Below, in pieces: positions 8,125 to 15,644 of a stretch of 64,000 bases of DNA. Below the pieces are notes generated by a model that was not told the origin of the DNA, made no database searches, and saw only the letters and a program-made list of their open reading frames with translations. Location of the stretch: contig CAYQJV010000003.1 of NCBI GenBank assembly GCA_964417925.1, positions 1 to 64,000 on the forward strand. Reading direction: 5' to 3'. A program made the position numbers and the translations under genes. The DNA is from CAYQJV01 sp964417925. GTDB taxonomy: Bacteria; Hydrothermota; Tepidihabitantia; B3-TA06; CAYQJV01. The stretch's first letter is position 1; every line of letters begins with the position of its first letter.

Positions 8125-10455
8125 TTACATCTTTATCTCTATTACAATCTTTGTTTTTTCTTTTGATTTTTTAAACTTCAGTGTTTTAAATAACCTCGCC
8201 ATTCTTTCATCTTCTATTTCTGTTGTATTTTCTATTAAGATTACTTTCTCAATGGTTCCGTCTTCTTTGACCATCAATGCAATGCTTAGTTCAGATGGAT
8301 GAGTTTTGACGATGTTTTTTAGTTTCTTTACTGCCGTTTTTATGACTTCTTTTATGTCCTTTTCTTTTAGCCCTCCGTATATCATGGTGATCTTCCAGTC
8401 TGGCTCTGTGTTGATCTGGGTTGTAACAGTAGGTGTAAGTTTCCTCTTCGGGGTAGCGGTTTCTTCAAAACATTGTGTTGTTTTTAATGCGGTTGGTGCA
8501 GAACTTCCCATGAATGGGACTGCTCTCTTCTCAAATATTCCTTCATAACTTACACCTTCAGGAATTGGTACAGGGACTACTATTTTTTCTATTTTGCCAT
8601 TTTTTCTTACAACTTTTTCCTCTACTGCAACAAATGCAGTATAGTTTGAAAGGACTCTGTATTCAATTGATGTATTTATGATATCTTTAATGATTGTATC
8701 GTCATGCATACTGTAAAGTGTTGATTCAAGTTTCTTTATTCTGTTTCTTGCCCACATTTTCTTGATGCCTTTGTTTTTGCTCTCATGGGATGGGAAATAA
8801 AGAGTTATTCTTTGTGTGTATTTTTTCTTTCTGAGATTACCTTTTATTAAAAGTTCTGCCTTTCCTTCACCTCTGTATTTTCCAAATATATACAGAGGTT
8901 GAGAGGCAAAAAGGTCAGGGGGTTCTTGGGGATATGACTCAAAAACTTCAATGCCTTTAAATTCAAGTTCAATGTCGGAAAGCACAGGTTTTGATATCCT
9001 TTCATAAAAGTCGTTTATCACCTTTTCTGCTGTTTCATCCTGTCTTATAAAATAGGCAATCCCTTTTCCTTCCTCTGCTATTCTTTCTATAAGATATCTG
9101 TTTGGAGAAGAACCGATTCCTATGGCAAAACATCTTGCCTTTTTTCTGTACATTCTTATAAGGGAGAAGACCTCTCTTTCATATCCAATGTAACCATCGG
9201 TTAAAAGCACCACTATTCTTAATCTATGAGCATCATGAGGATAGGTAAGGGAATATCTTATAGGAGGAATCATCTCGGTTCCACCATTACCAGAAAAGCC
9301 ATCAATAAATTTCATTGCTTCTGAGATGTTTTCCTTTGTATAACCTACAGGAGAAGGTTTAAATTTTTCCATTGTATTTGAAAAGGATATTATCTGAAAT
9401 TTATCTTCTGGATTCATTCCTTTTATCAACTTTCTCATAACATCCTTAGCCTTTTCAATCGGGAATCCTGTCATTGATCCTGAGTTGTCAACCACAAAGA
9501 ACATTTCCTTTGGGATTATTTCATTCATCCTGTATTCTGCCTTTGGTTGGATTATGAGCAAAAAGTAACCTTCTTTTCCTTCTTTATGGGTAAGCAAAGC
9601 ATACTCCAGTTTTTTGCCTGCTGTTTTATACCTTAAGATAAAGTCTTTGTTTGGGATTTCATCTTTGTTTTTTAAAGAAACTTCAACCGTGTTTTCAGAT
9701 ATTCTCTTTATATTCACATCATGGGAAATTACCTTTATGTCTTTTATTTTTACCCCTGCGTTTATCTTAACCTTAAGAGAGATATTGTATCCAGGCCTTT
9801 TTTGGGGTTTCAGCACAGGAGGAGTTATTCTTGATGCATCAGGAACTCTGTCTGTATCCTCTGCCCAACCGGTTCCTTTTTTCCCTATTCCTTCTCCAGG
9901 AATATATCGTGGTCCAACAACCATTGGGAATACGAATTCATACTCTCCTCTATCGTATTTTAGGGGAGCAAAGTACCTTATCTCTATCTTTATTGTATCA
10001 CCTGGCATGATGTTTGCAACAGATTGGGTGAATATGTTTGGTCTTTCCTGTTCAAGAAGTGCTGTTCTTTTACCCTGTTTTTTTGCCTGTTCGTATATGT
10101 TTTTTGCCTTTTCTCTCTCCATTATCTTAGATGTTATTTTTTTCTTTCCAACGATCATTGTCATATCATAAACAGCTCCATTTTGAGGTAGAGGAAACAC
10201 ATAAGTGGCTTCAATAGGATTCTTAAAGGTATTCACAAATACTTGGGTTACCTTTGCATCTACTATAAATCCCGATATTTCAACCTCCACATCGGTATGT
10301 TTTAGTGGAAGTTCAACCACTTCTCCTTCAGTAGTCTTTGTTCTCAATGCCCCTTGGGTTATTTCACCTTCTTTTACAATCACAGGTATGTCCTCTGTTT
10401 TTGCTGATTTACACAGCATAAAAAGAACAAGAATCGGTAGTACTGTGTTTTTCAC
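8125..10455 (-). CDS. Secreted VIT and von Willebrand A domain protein with TonB-like C-terminus
   Basis: This 776-residue protein starts at a GTG preceded by AAAGGAGG and has a signal peptide (residues 1-20). A VIT domain (~50-165) is followed by a vWA domain with the MIDAS motif DNSGSM at 323-328. The two domains together are familiar from inter-alpha-trypsin-inhibitor-like and bacterial marine proteobacterial sortase-type proteins. They usually mediate extracellular, metal-dependent protein contacts. The last ~80 residues (ALMVKEDGTIEKVIL ... FKTLKFKK) look like the TonB-C-like tail of the anti-sigma factor encoded just downstream. It follows the MBL hydrolase gene by 45 nt. Periplasmic or surface location is inferred. 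Confidence 0.85.
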   Translation of the reverse strand: MKNTVLPILVLFMLCKSAKTEDIPVIVKEGEITQGALRTKTTEGEVVELPLKHTDVEVEISGFIVDAKVTQVFVNTFKNPIEATYVFPLPQNGAVYDMTMIVGKKKITSKIMEREKAKNIYEQAKKQGKRTALLEQERPNIFTQSVANIMPGDTIKIEIRYFAPLKYDRGEYEFVFPMVVGPRYIPGEGIGKKGTGWAEDTDRVPDASRITPPVLKPQKRPGYNISLKVKINAGVKIKDIKVISHDVNIKRISENTVEVSLKNKDEIPNKDFILRYKTAGKKLEYALLTHKEGKEGYFLLIIQPKAEYRMNEIIPKEMFFVVDNSGSMTGFPIEKAKDVMRKLIKGMNPEDKFQIISFSNTMEKFKPSPVGYTKENISEAMKFIDGFSGNGGTEMIPPIRYSLTYPHDAHRLRIVVLLTDGYIGYEREVFSLIRMYRKKARCFAIGIGSSPNRYLIERIAEEGKGIAYFIRQDETAEKVINDFYERISKPVLSDIELEFKGIEVFESYPQEPPDLFASQPLYIFGKYRGEGKAELLIKGNLRKKKYTQRITLYFPSHESKNKGIKKMWARNRIKKLESTLYSMHDDTIIKDIINTSIEYRVLSNYTAFVAVEEKVVRKNGKIEKIVVPVPIPEGVSYEGIFEKRAVPFMGSSAPTALKTTQCFEETATPKRKLTPTVTTQINTEPDWKITMIYGGLKEKDIKEVIKTAVKKLKNIVKTHPSELSIALMVKEDGTIEKVILIENTTEIEDERMARLFKTLKFKKSKEKTKIVIEIKM

Positions 10456-10500
10456 TTCAACCTCCTTTTACCTGTTTTAGACGGATTTTTTTAGGTTTTT

Positions 10501-11346
10501 TTAAAGAACTATCTCTTTACCTTCTCGTGCTGCGTCGCAGAATATATTTTTATTGTGCTTTTTTAAGATATCTCTTGAATCAAAAACAAACTCATCTATT
10601 TCAAAATCTGCCCTTTCAGGGGCATGGTGGAAAAAGTATATACTTTTTACACCTGCCTCCATCCCAAGCTTTAAAACCTGCTGATAGGAGGAATGCCCCC
10701 ATTTTTTTCTGTGCGGAAGTTCATCATCCTTCCACTGGGCATCATGGACGAATACATCTGCCCTTTTTATAAAATCAACAAACTCCTCCCATGTTGTTGG
10801 ACTTTCCCTATCAATGGAGAGTTCATTGTCTGTCATAAAAACAAATATCTTTTTCTTCTCAATAAACTTAAGTGCATAGGCAGTGCCTGGATGGTAGTTC
10901 TCTATGGTTTCTATATCAAATTTTCCTACCTTTATCTTTTTATCTTCGCAGAAAGTTTTAAAGTCAATGGTTGCGTTCAAGTCTTCAAAATTTACAGGGA
11001 AATACCTTGATTCCATTTGATCGCTTAGAATCTCCTGTAGTTTTGTGTATGCAGGAGGACATCCATAAACGGTGATTCTTACCCCCTTTATATAAGCAGG
11101 GGCAAAGAATGGAAAACCCTGAATATGGTCCCAATGGGAGTGAGTGAGAAAGAGATGGATATGGGGGATGTTTTTTGATTTTAAAAGTTGATTCCCAAGC
11201 ATCCTTATGCCTGTTCCTGCATCTATAACGATAAGATCACCATTGTCAGATCTTACTTCAACACAGGTGGTATTTCCTCCATATCTAACGGTCTGAGGGC
11301 CCGGAGCAGGAATGGAACCTCTGGTGCCCCAGAATTTAATATACAT
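10501..11346 (-). CDS. MBL-fold metallohydrolase
   Basis: A 281-residue metallo-beta-lactamase-fold protein. The metal site HSHWDH is clear, preceded by VIDAGTGIR and followed by the later ligands in VFMTDNE, VHDAQW and FFHHAPE. The start FWGTRGSIPAPGP with RYGGNTTCVEV is typical of phosphodiesterase-like MBL proteins related to PhnP/RNase Z. The substrate is unknown; a cyclic nucleotide or nucleic-acid phosphodiester is plausible. I take ATG 11346 as the start, not GTG 11352, because a promoter -10 box (11358-11353) ends 6 nt before it. The mRNA is then leaderless. Heads a two-gene unit with the VIT-vWA gene. Confidence 0.88.
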   Translation of the reverse strand: MYIKFWGTRGSIPAPGPQTVRYGGNTTCVEVRSDNGDLIVIDAGTGIRMLGNQLLKSKNIPHIHLFLTHSHWDHIQGFPFFAPAYIKGVRITVYGCPPAYTKLQEILSDQMESRYFPVNFEDLNATIDFKTFCEDKKIKVGKFDIETIENYHPGTAYALKFIEKKKIFVFMTDNELSIDRESPTTWEEFVDFIKRADVFVHDAQWKDDELPHRKKWGHSSYQQVLKLGMEAGVKSIYFFHHAPERADFEIDEFVFDSRDILKKHNKNIFCDAAREGKEIVL

Positions 11347-11352
11347 CTTCAC

Positions 11353-11380
11353 AATATATGCAAAAAATTTTAAATGTCAA
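11353..11380 (-). promoter_or_regulatory. Promoter of the MBL gene, leaderless type
   Basis: TTGACA (11380-11375), a 16-nt spacer and TATATT (11358-11353) on the minus strand, then 6 nt to the ATG at 11346. No Shine-Dalgarno site can fit. Confidence 0.65.
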
Positions 11381-11384
11381 GTTT

Positions 11385-11990
11385 TTATTTTCCAGATTTT
11401 AAACTTTTCTTTTTTAAAGAATCAAGTAATAGGGAAAGAGCTTTTTTCCATTTTGCCACGGTATTCTTTTTACATCCAGGTAATGTATCTATCAAGTATC
11501 CTTTTGAAATTCCAGTAAATGCAAGGCAGAGAGAATTATAATTTGTCTTTATGAATATGCCTTTTTTAACAGCATCCTCATAAATCTCTTTTAATAGTTT
11601 TATCCATCTGGAATGCCGTTTTTCAATAATATCTCTTATTTCCTTTTCAAGATTCTCAACCGAAATTCTGGCAAGGGTTTTTAAAAACCTTCTCCATAAT
11701 TCTCTATTGCCATCACTTGGTAAAAGCACCAATTCAAATTTTTTATCCGGTTTTTTCTCCTTTTTAAGTTTTTCCTTTATAAATCTGTAAGCCTCTTCCT
11801 CCATTCTTTCAAGAGAGCGTATGAAAAGTTCCTTTTTGTCTTTAAAGTATTCATAAATGGTGGATTTTCCTATCTTTAATTTCTTTGCTATACCCTCTAA
11901 GCTTGCACTTTTGTAACCATGTTGAGAAAAGACCTCCATTGCCTTATTTAAAATCTCTTTTTTTCTAATATCTTTATTTACTCTTCTCAT
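11385..11990 (-). CDS. TetR-family repressor
   Basis: A 201-residue regulator from ATG 11990 (a TTG at 12005 would add five residues). Residues ~8-52 form the TetR DNA-binding domain (KKEILNKAMEVFSQHGY, then IAKKLKIGKSTIYEYFKDKKELF). The C-terminal part is the divergent ligand-binding domain; no ligand can be read from it. It is divergent from the radical SAM operon. The inverted repeat ACCGAC-N6-GTCGGT in the operon's promoter spacer is a convincing operator, so it probably represses the operon and may also control itself. Confidence 0.9.
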   Translation of the reverse strand: MRRVNKDIRKKEILNKAMEVFSQHGYKSASLEGIAKKLKIGKSTIYEYFKDKKELFIRSLERMEEEAYRFIKEKLKKEKKPDKKFELVLLPSDGNRELWRRFLKTLARISVENLEKEIRDIIEKRHSRWIKLLKEIYEDAVKKGIFIKTNYNSLCLAFTGISKGYLIDTLPGCKKNTVAKWKKALSLLLDSLKKKSLKSGK

Positions 11991-12018
11991 GATTTGAAAA
12001 TTCAATTCTTACACCAAC

Positions 12019-12047
12019 TTGACACCGACCATTCAGTCGGTTATAAT
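12019..12047 (+). promoter_or_regulatory. Promoter of the radical SAM operon with TetR operator in the spacer
   Basis: Consensus -35 TTGACA (12019-12024), 17-nt spacer and consensus -10 TATAAT (12042-12047). The inverted repeat ACCGAC...GTCGGT (12024-12041) fills the spacer exactly, so a bound TetR dimer would exclude polymerase. A leader of about 35 nt ends in AAGGAGGTGAAC before ATG 12089. Confidence 0.8.
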
Positions 12048-12088
12048 TAAAATATATCCATAAAATTTAAAAAGTCAAGGAGGTGAAC

Positions 12089-13531
12089 ATGGAATTTAGG
12101 AGGATTTTTGTATCAACGCTTTTAAAGACAATAGTTGGGAATAAAATACTACGTGGAATAGCGCTAAAGAAATTTGAGAGTTGGCTTTATGAGGATCTTA
12201 TAGTGAAGAATCCTGAGGAAAGACCAATAAAGGTTCAGGAGGATAAATACATTGGACTCTCTGCTCTGTTACACTCTGTTTTGAGAAACATGGATAAAGG
12301 ATACATCTCAAAGGATGTGGCATTCAGAATGATAGATACACTGGTTAAAGGTGCCTTTTTAAAAGGAGGAAGGGAGGCTGAAAGAAAATTTGAAGAAAAA
12401 TATGGGTATGGTCCTCCTGCCTTTATTACAATAAGTCCAACAAAAGCGTGTAATTTAAGATGTGCAGGTTGTTATGCCTCTTCTTCTGCTACTACAAAGG
12501 ATACCTTGGAGTTTGATATTGTGGATGAGATTGTGAGGCAGGCTCATGAACTGTGGGGTGCAAGATTCATGGTGATTTCAGGAGGGGAACCTCTGCTGTA
12601 CAAGAGTCAAGGTAAAACAATTCTTGACCTTTTTGAGAAGTACGATGATATGTTCTTCTTGATGTATACAAATGGCACCCTCATAGATGAGAACATTGCA
12701 AAAAGGATGGCAGAACTTGGAAATATAACACCTGCAATATCTGTAGAAGGATTAAAAAAGGAGACAGAGGAAAGAAGAGGAAGAGGTGTTTTTGAAAAGA
12801 TACTTTCTGCCTTTGAAAACTTGAGAGAGGCAGGAGTTCCTTTTGGTGCCTCTGTCACTGCAACGAGAAAGAACATAGATATTCTTTTAACCGATGAGTT
12901 CTATGATTTTTATTTTGAAGAGCAAGGATGTTCCTACATGTGGATATTCCACTACATGCCCATAGGAAGGGATTACAATATTTCTCTGATGCCTACTCCA
13001 AAGGAAAGGGTGGAGCTTTTCAGAAAGTGGAAGGATGTAATGAAAAATAAAAGATACTTTGTTGCAGATTTCTGGAATAGTGGTACACTTGCAAATGGAT
13101 GCATTGCCTTTGCAAGGCCCGGAGGATACTTCTACATAGATTGGCATGGAAATATAATGCCCTGTGTATTTGTACCTTATTATAAAGACAATGTCAAGGA
13201 GCTCTTTGCAAAAGGGAAAAACCTAAACGATGCAATAATGTCTGATTTCTTCAAAAAGGGAAGAGAATGGCAGTTCAGGTATGCATTGATGAGGAAGGGA
13301 AAGGAAACTGGAAATCTGTTGATGCCATGTTCAATAAGGGACCATTATGAAAATTTCAGGAGAATAGCAGATGAGGTAAAGGTAAGACCAGAAGATGAAG
13401 AGGCAGCAAAGGCACTTAAAGATAAAAAATACTATCAGGAAATGGTGAAGTTTGACAAGGAACTTGCCGAGCTTACTGATAAAATATGGAAAGAAGAATA
13501 TTTGAGTGAAGAAGAGAAAAAAGCTGTGTGA
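12089..13531 (+). CDS. Radical SAM protein with C-terminal cysteine motif
   Basis: A 480-residue radical SAM enzyme; ATG 12089 is chosen because AAGGAGG lies just before it (the GTG at 12083 is part of that site). CNLRCAGCYAS at ~130 carries the CxxxCxxC ligands of the catalytic [4Fe-4S] cluster and MVISGGEPLL the SAM-binding GGE. The C-terminal third has further cysteines (NGCIAF, GNIMPCVF, LMPCSIRDH), like a SPASM auxiliary-cluster region. The first ~110 residues are a helical domain. Substrate unknown. With a HAD protein and a glycosyltransferase downstream and TetR control, a lipid or cell-envelope modification pathway is a reasonable guess. Confidence 0.85.
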   Translation: MEFRRIFVSTLLKTIVGNKILRGIALKKFESWLYEDLIVKNPEERPIKVQEDKYIGLSALLHSVLRNMDKGYISKDVAFRMIDTLVKGAFLKGGREAERKFEEKYGYGPPAFITISPTKACNLRCAGCYASSSATTKDTLEFDIVDEIVRQAHELWGARFMVISGGEPLLYKSQGKTILDLFEKYDDMFFLMYTNGTLIDENIAKRMAELGNITPAISVEGLKKETEERRGRGVFEKILSAFENLREAGVPFGASVTATRKNIDILLTDEFYDFYFEEQGCSYMWIFHYMPIGRDYNISLMPTPKERVELFRKWKDVMKNKRYFVADFWNSGTLANGCIAFARPGGYFYIDWHGNIMPCVFVPYYKDNVKELFAKGKNLNDAIMSDFFKKGREWQFRYALMRKGKETGNLLMPCSIRDHYENFRRIADEVKVRPEDEEAAKALKDKKYYQEMVKFDKELAELTDKIWKEEYLSEEEKKAV

Positions 13532-14202
13532 TTGAAGTAGTATCCTTTGATTTCTGGAACACATTGATTTTTTACACAGACCCTGTTCCTATAAACAAGA
13601 AAAAAGTAGATGTACTGTATAAATTGACGGGAAAGGATAGGAAAGTTCTACTTTCTGTTGTAGAACAGGTTGAGGAGGAAGTAGAAAAAGAAAGAGAAGC
13701 AACCAGTATTGAGATTTCTTCTTCAGAGGTTACCAAAAGGATTGTTCAGAAATTGGGTTGTCCCTCAATTTATGAGAGGTTTAGAAAGGCATACGATGAG
13801 ATTCTATTAAACTCCTTTCTTGAACTTGAGGAAACTGCTCTGGAGACCTTTAAAGCTCTGATTAAAAGAAACAAAAAAATAGCACTTCTAAGTAATACCT
13901 CCCATGGGCATGTTTTAAGAAAGATTTTAAAGAAAAAAGGTGTTTTAAGATACTTTGATTTCCTTTTATTTTCAGATGAATTGGGGTATCGTAAACCCCA
14001 CATAAAGGTATTTGAGGCACTGGTAGAGCTTTCACACACAGAACCATCCTCCATACTTCACATAGGAGATAGATGTGACCTTGATGTTGTAGGAGCAAAA
14101 AATGCTGGATTTAAGACAGTATGGTATTCTAACAGTGATGGAGAGTGTAAACTTTATGACTTTAGGGTAGATAAACTTAAAAAAATTTTGGAGGTATTAT
14201 GA
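13528..14202 (+). CDS. HAD-superfamily hydrolase
   Basis: A 224-residue HAD hydrolase starting at GTG 13528 with a 4-nt overlap with the radical SAM gene. Motif I is FDFWNTL, where the second acidic residue is replaced by tryptophan, as in several YjjG-like or unusual HADs. Motif II is LLSNTS, the motif III lysine is in YRKPHIKVF, and motif IV is HIGDRCDLDVVGA. A phosphatase acting on a small phosphorylated metabolite is typical, but loss of the usual second aspartate of motif I makes the reaction type uncertain. Second gene of the TetR-controlled operon. Confidence 0.85.
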   Translation: MIEVVSFDFWNTLIFYTDPVPINKKKVDVLYKLTGKDRKVLLSVVEQVEEEVEKEREATSIEISSSEVTKRIVQKLGCPSIYERFRKAYDEILLNSFLELEETALETFKALIKRNKKIALLSNTSHGHVLRKILKKKGVLRYFDFLLFSDELGYRKPHIKVFEALVELSHTEPSSILHIGDRCDLDVVGAKNAGFKTVWYSNSDGECKLYDFRVDKLKKILEVL

Positions 14203-15251
14203 AGATAGGTTTAATGACCATATGGAATGCTGCCTGTGGTATGTCAGTTCATGCTGAGCTTGTAGGAAGGGAATGGGTCAAAAAGGGGCATGAACTAAGA
14301 GTATTTGCTCCGATAGAACATCCTGATGCAAGGCCTGTGGACCAGCCCGATGAGGAGTATGTGGTAAGGCACTACATAGTAAAAAAGGTAAAACCATATA
14401 CAAGGGAGGAGTTTTTTGATCCTACTCCTGTGCTTGATTACGATATGGATGTTTTTATGGTTGAAAATCTTGAAAGAATGCCTCTACTTGGATTAAAAGA
14501 GATTTTTCCAAGAATTAAAAAAAGGGCAAAGACGGTTCAGATGGTGCATGAAGGAGATCCATCCAAGGATCCCATGTTTTACTCTTTTGATTTTGATGCA
14601 ATTGTATGCATGGATGAAAGATACAAGAGGTGGTTGTCTAAATACTTTCCACAAGAAAAGATTCATATAATACCCCATCCCGCTCATCCATGGAAGGAAG
14701 GTGATAAAAAAGAAAAAAGAGAAAAACTCGGGTTACCTACAGATAAAAGAATAATAATTACCTATGGATGGAGACATGAATACATAGAACCCGTAATTAT
14801 GCCTCTAAAAGAATTGAGTAAAGAATATTCTCTTATATTTTTAATTCTTGCATCTGCGGTAAAAGATTTTACTCCATTGATGAAACTGAAGTATGAGTTT
14901 GAGTTTGTAGAGATAAGGATTGAATCTCCAGGAATTGAAAGGTTGTATGATTATCTCCATGCAGCGGATGTACTCCTGTTTTATAGGAAAAACCTTCCCT
15001 ATTCATCTGTGATATCAAGTTCTGTTTATCTTACTCTTGGTTCTGGATGTCCTGTTCTTTTTAGTGATATAAACATGGTTGAAAAAAACAAAGAGGAGGT
15101 AATAAAGTACAAAACTCCTGAAGAGATGATAGAAAAAATAAAAAGCATTTTTGACAAAGGATATAACCCGTCTTATGCTAAAAAATTCGTTGAACAACAT
15201 AGGGCAGATGTAATTGCAGAAAAATTTATCCAAGTTTTTGAAAATATGTAA
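14199..15251 (+). CDS. Glycosyltransferase, GT-B type (GT4-like)
   Basis: A 350-residue protein overlapping the HAD gene by 4 nt (ATGA). The N-terminal Rossmann half begins MKIGLMTIWNAACGMSVHAELVGREW, typical of GT4-type enzymes that bind the acceptor there. The C-terminal half carries IITYGWRHEYIEPVI and a late DVLLFYRKNLPYSSVIS stretch resembling the nucleotide-sugar site (a serine-rich loop rather than the usual EX7E). Sugar donor and acceptor are unknown. Last intact gene of the TetR-controlled operon; the decayed insertion element begins within ten bases of its stop codon. Confidence 0.75.
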   Translation: MKIGLMTIWNAACGMSVHAELVGREWVKKGHELRVFAPIEHPDARPVDQPDEEYVVRHYIVKKVKPYTREEFFDPTPVLDYDMDVFMVENLERMPLLGLKEIFPRIKKRAKTVQMVHEGDPSKDPMFYSFDFDAIVCMDERYKRWLSKYFPQEKIHIIPHPAHPWKEGDKKEKREKLGLPTDKRIIITYGWRHEYIEPVIMPLKELSKEYSLIFLILASAVKDFTPLMKLKYEFEFVEIRIESPGIERLYDYLHAADVLLFYRKNLPYSSVISSSVYLTLGSGCPVLFSDINMVEKNKEEVIKYKTPEEMIEKIKSIFDKGYNPSYAKKFVEQHRADVIAEKFIQVFENM

Positions 15252-15258
15252 GTGAGAG

Positions 15259-15593
15259 TGTTCGAAAAATCCTTATCGCTGGTATTTTCTATCGTGAAAA
15301 AATCACCCATGACCTTTATGTTTCTTATCACCATGCCTCTGAAAAACTTATTGAATAATATGTCATTATACCCTATATTCCTGGGCCATCCACTATCCAA
15401 ACCCTTAAATTAAAAGATAACTTTCTGCAATAGTTTCTTAGAAAGTCTTTTAATTCGGGAAATGATATGTTGAGAGGAATGGGAGAGATGAAAATACCCA
15501 TGAGGCTTTTCTAAAACTTCCCGATAGGCAATCCCCTTAAGACTTTAAAAAATATGCAAAAATTCCCCCAATGCAACTCTTATTTTTCGAACA
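15259..15593. mobile_element. Decayed insertion element with 12-bp terminal inverted repeats
   Basis: TGTTCGAAAAAT at 15259-15270 is repeated exactly in inverted form at 15582-15593, bounding a ~335-bp gene-free stretch. On the minus strand there are short coding-like fragments (for example SLKGIAYREVLEKPHGYFHL in one frame, followed by stops). No target-site duplication is visible. It looks like an internally deleted insertion sequence or a MITE; the transposase family cannot be named. It fills the interval between the glycosyltransferase and the CocE-type gene. Confidence 0.6.
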
Positions 15594-15609
15594 GCCTTTT
15601 ATTAGAAGG

Positions 15610-15637
15610 TTGACTTTTGTTTTAAAAAAGGTATACT
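15610..15637 (+). promoter_or_regulatory. Promoter of the CocE-type gene, leaderless type
   Basis: TTGACT (15610-15615), 16-nt spacer, TATACT (15632-15637), then 7 nt to ATG 15645. There is no Shine-Dalgarno site. Confidence 0.65.
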
Positions 15638-15644
15638 AAAATCT

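Noticed and set aside
9614..10171. 185-codon plus-strand frame opposite the VIT-vWA gene
   Set aside because: Exact antisense shadow of a well-supported gene, with no start signal or recognisable domain.
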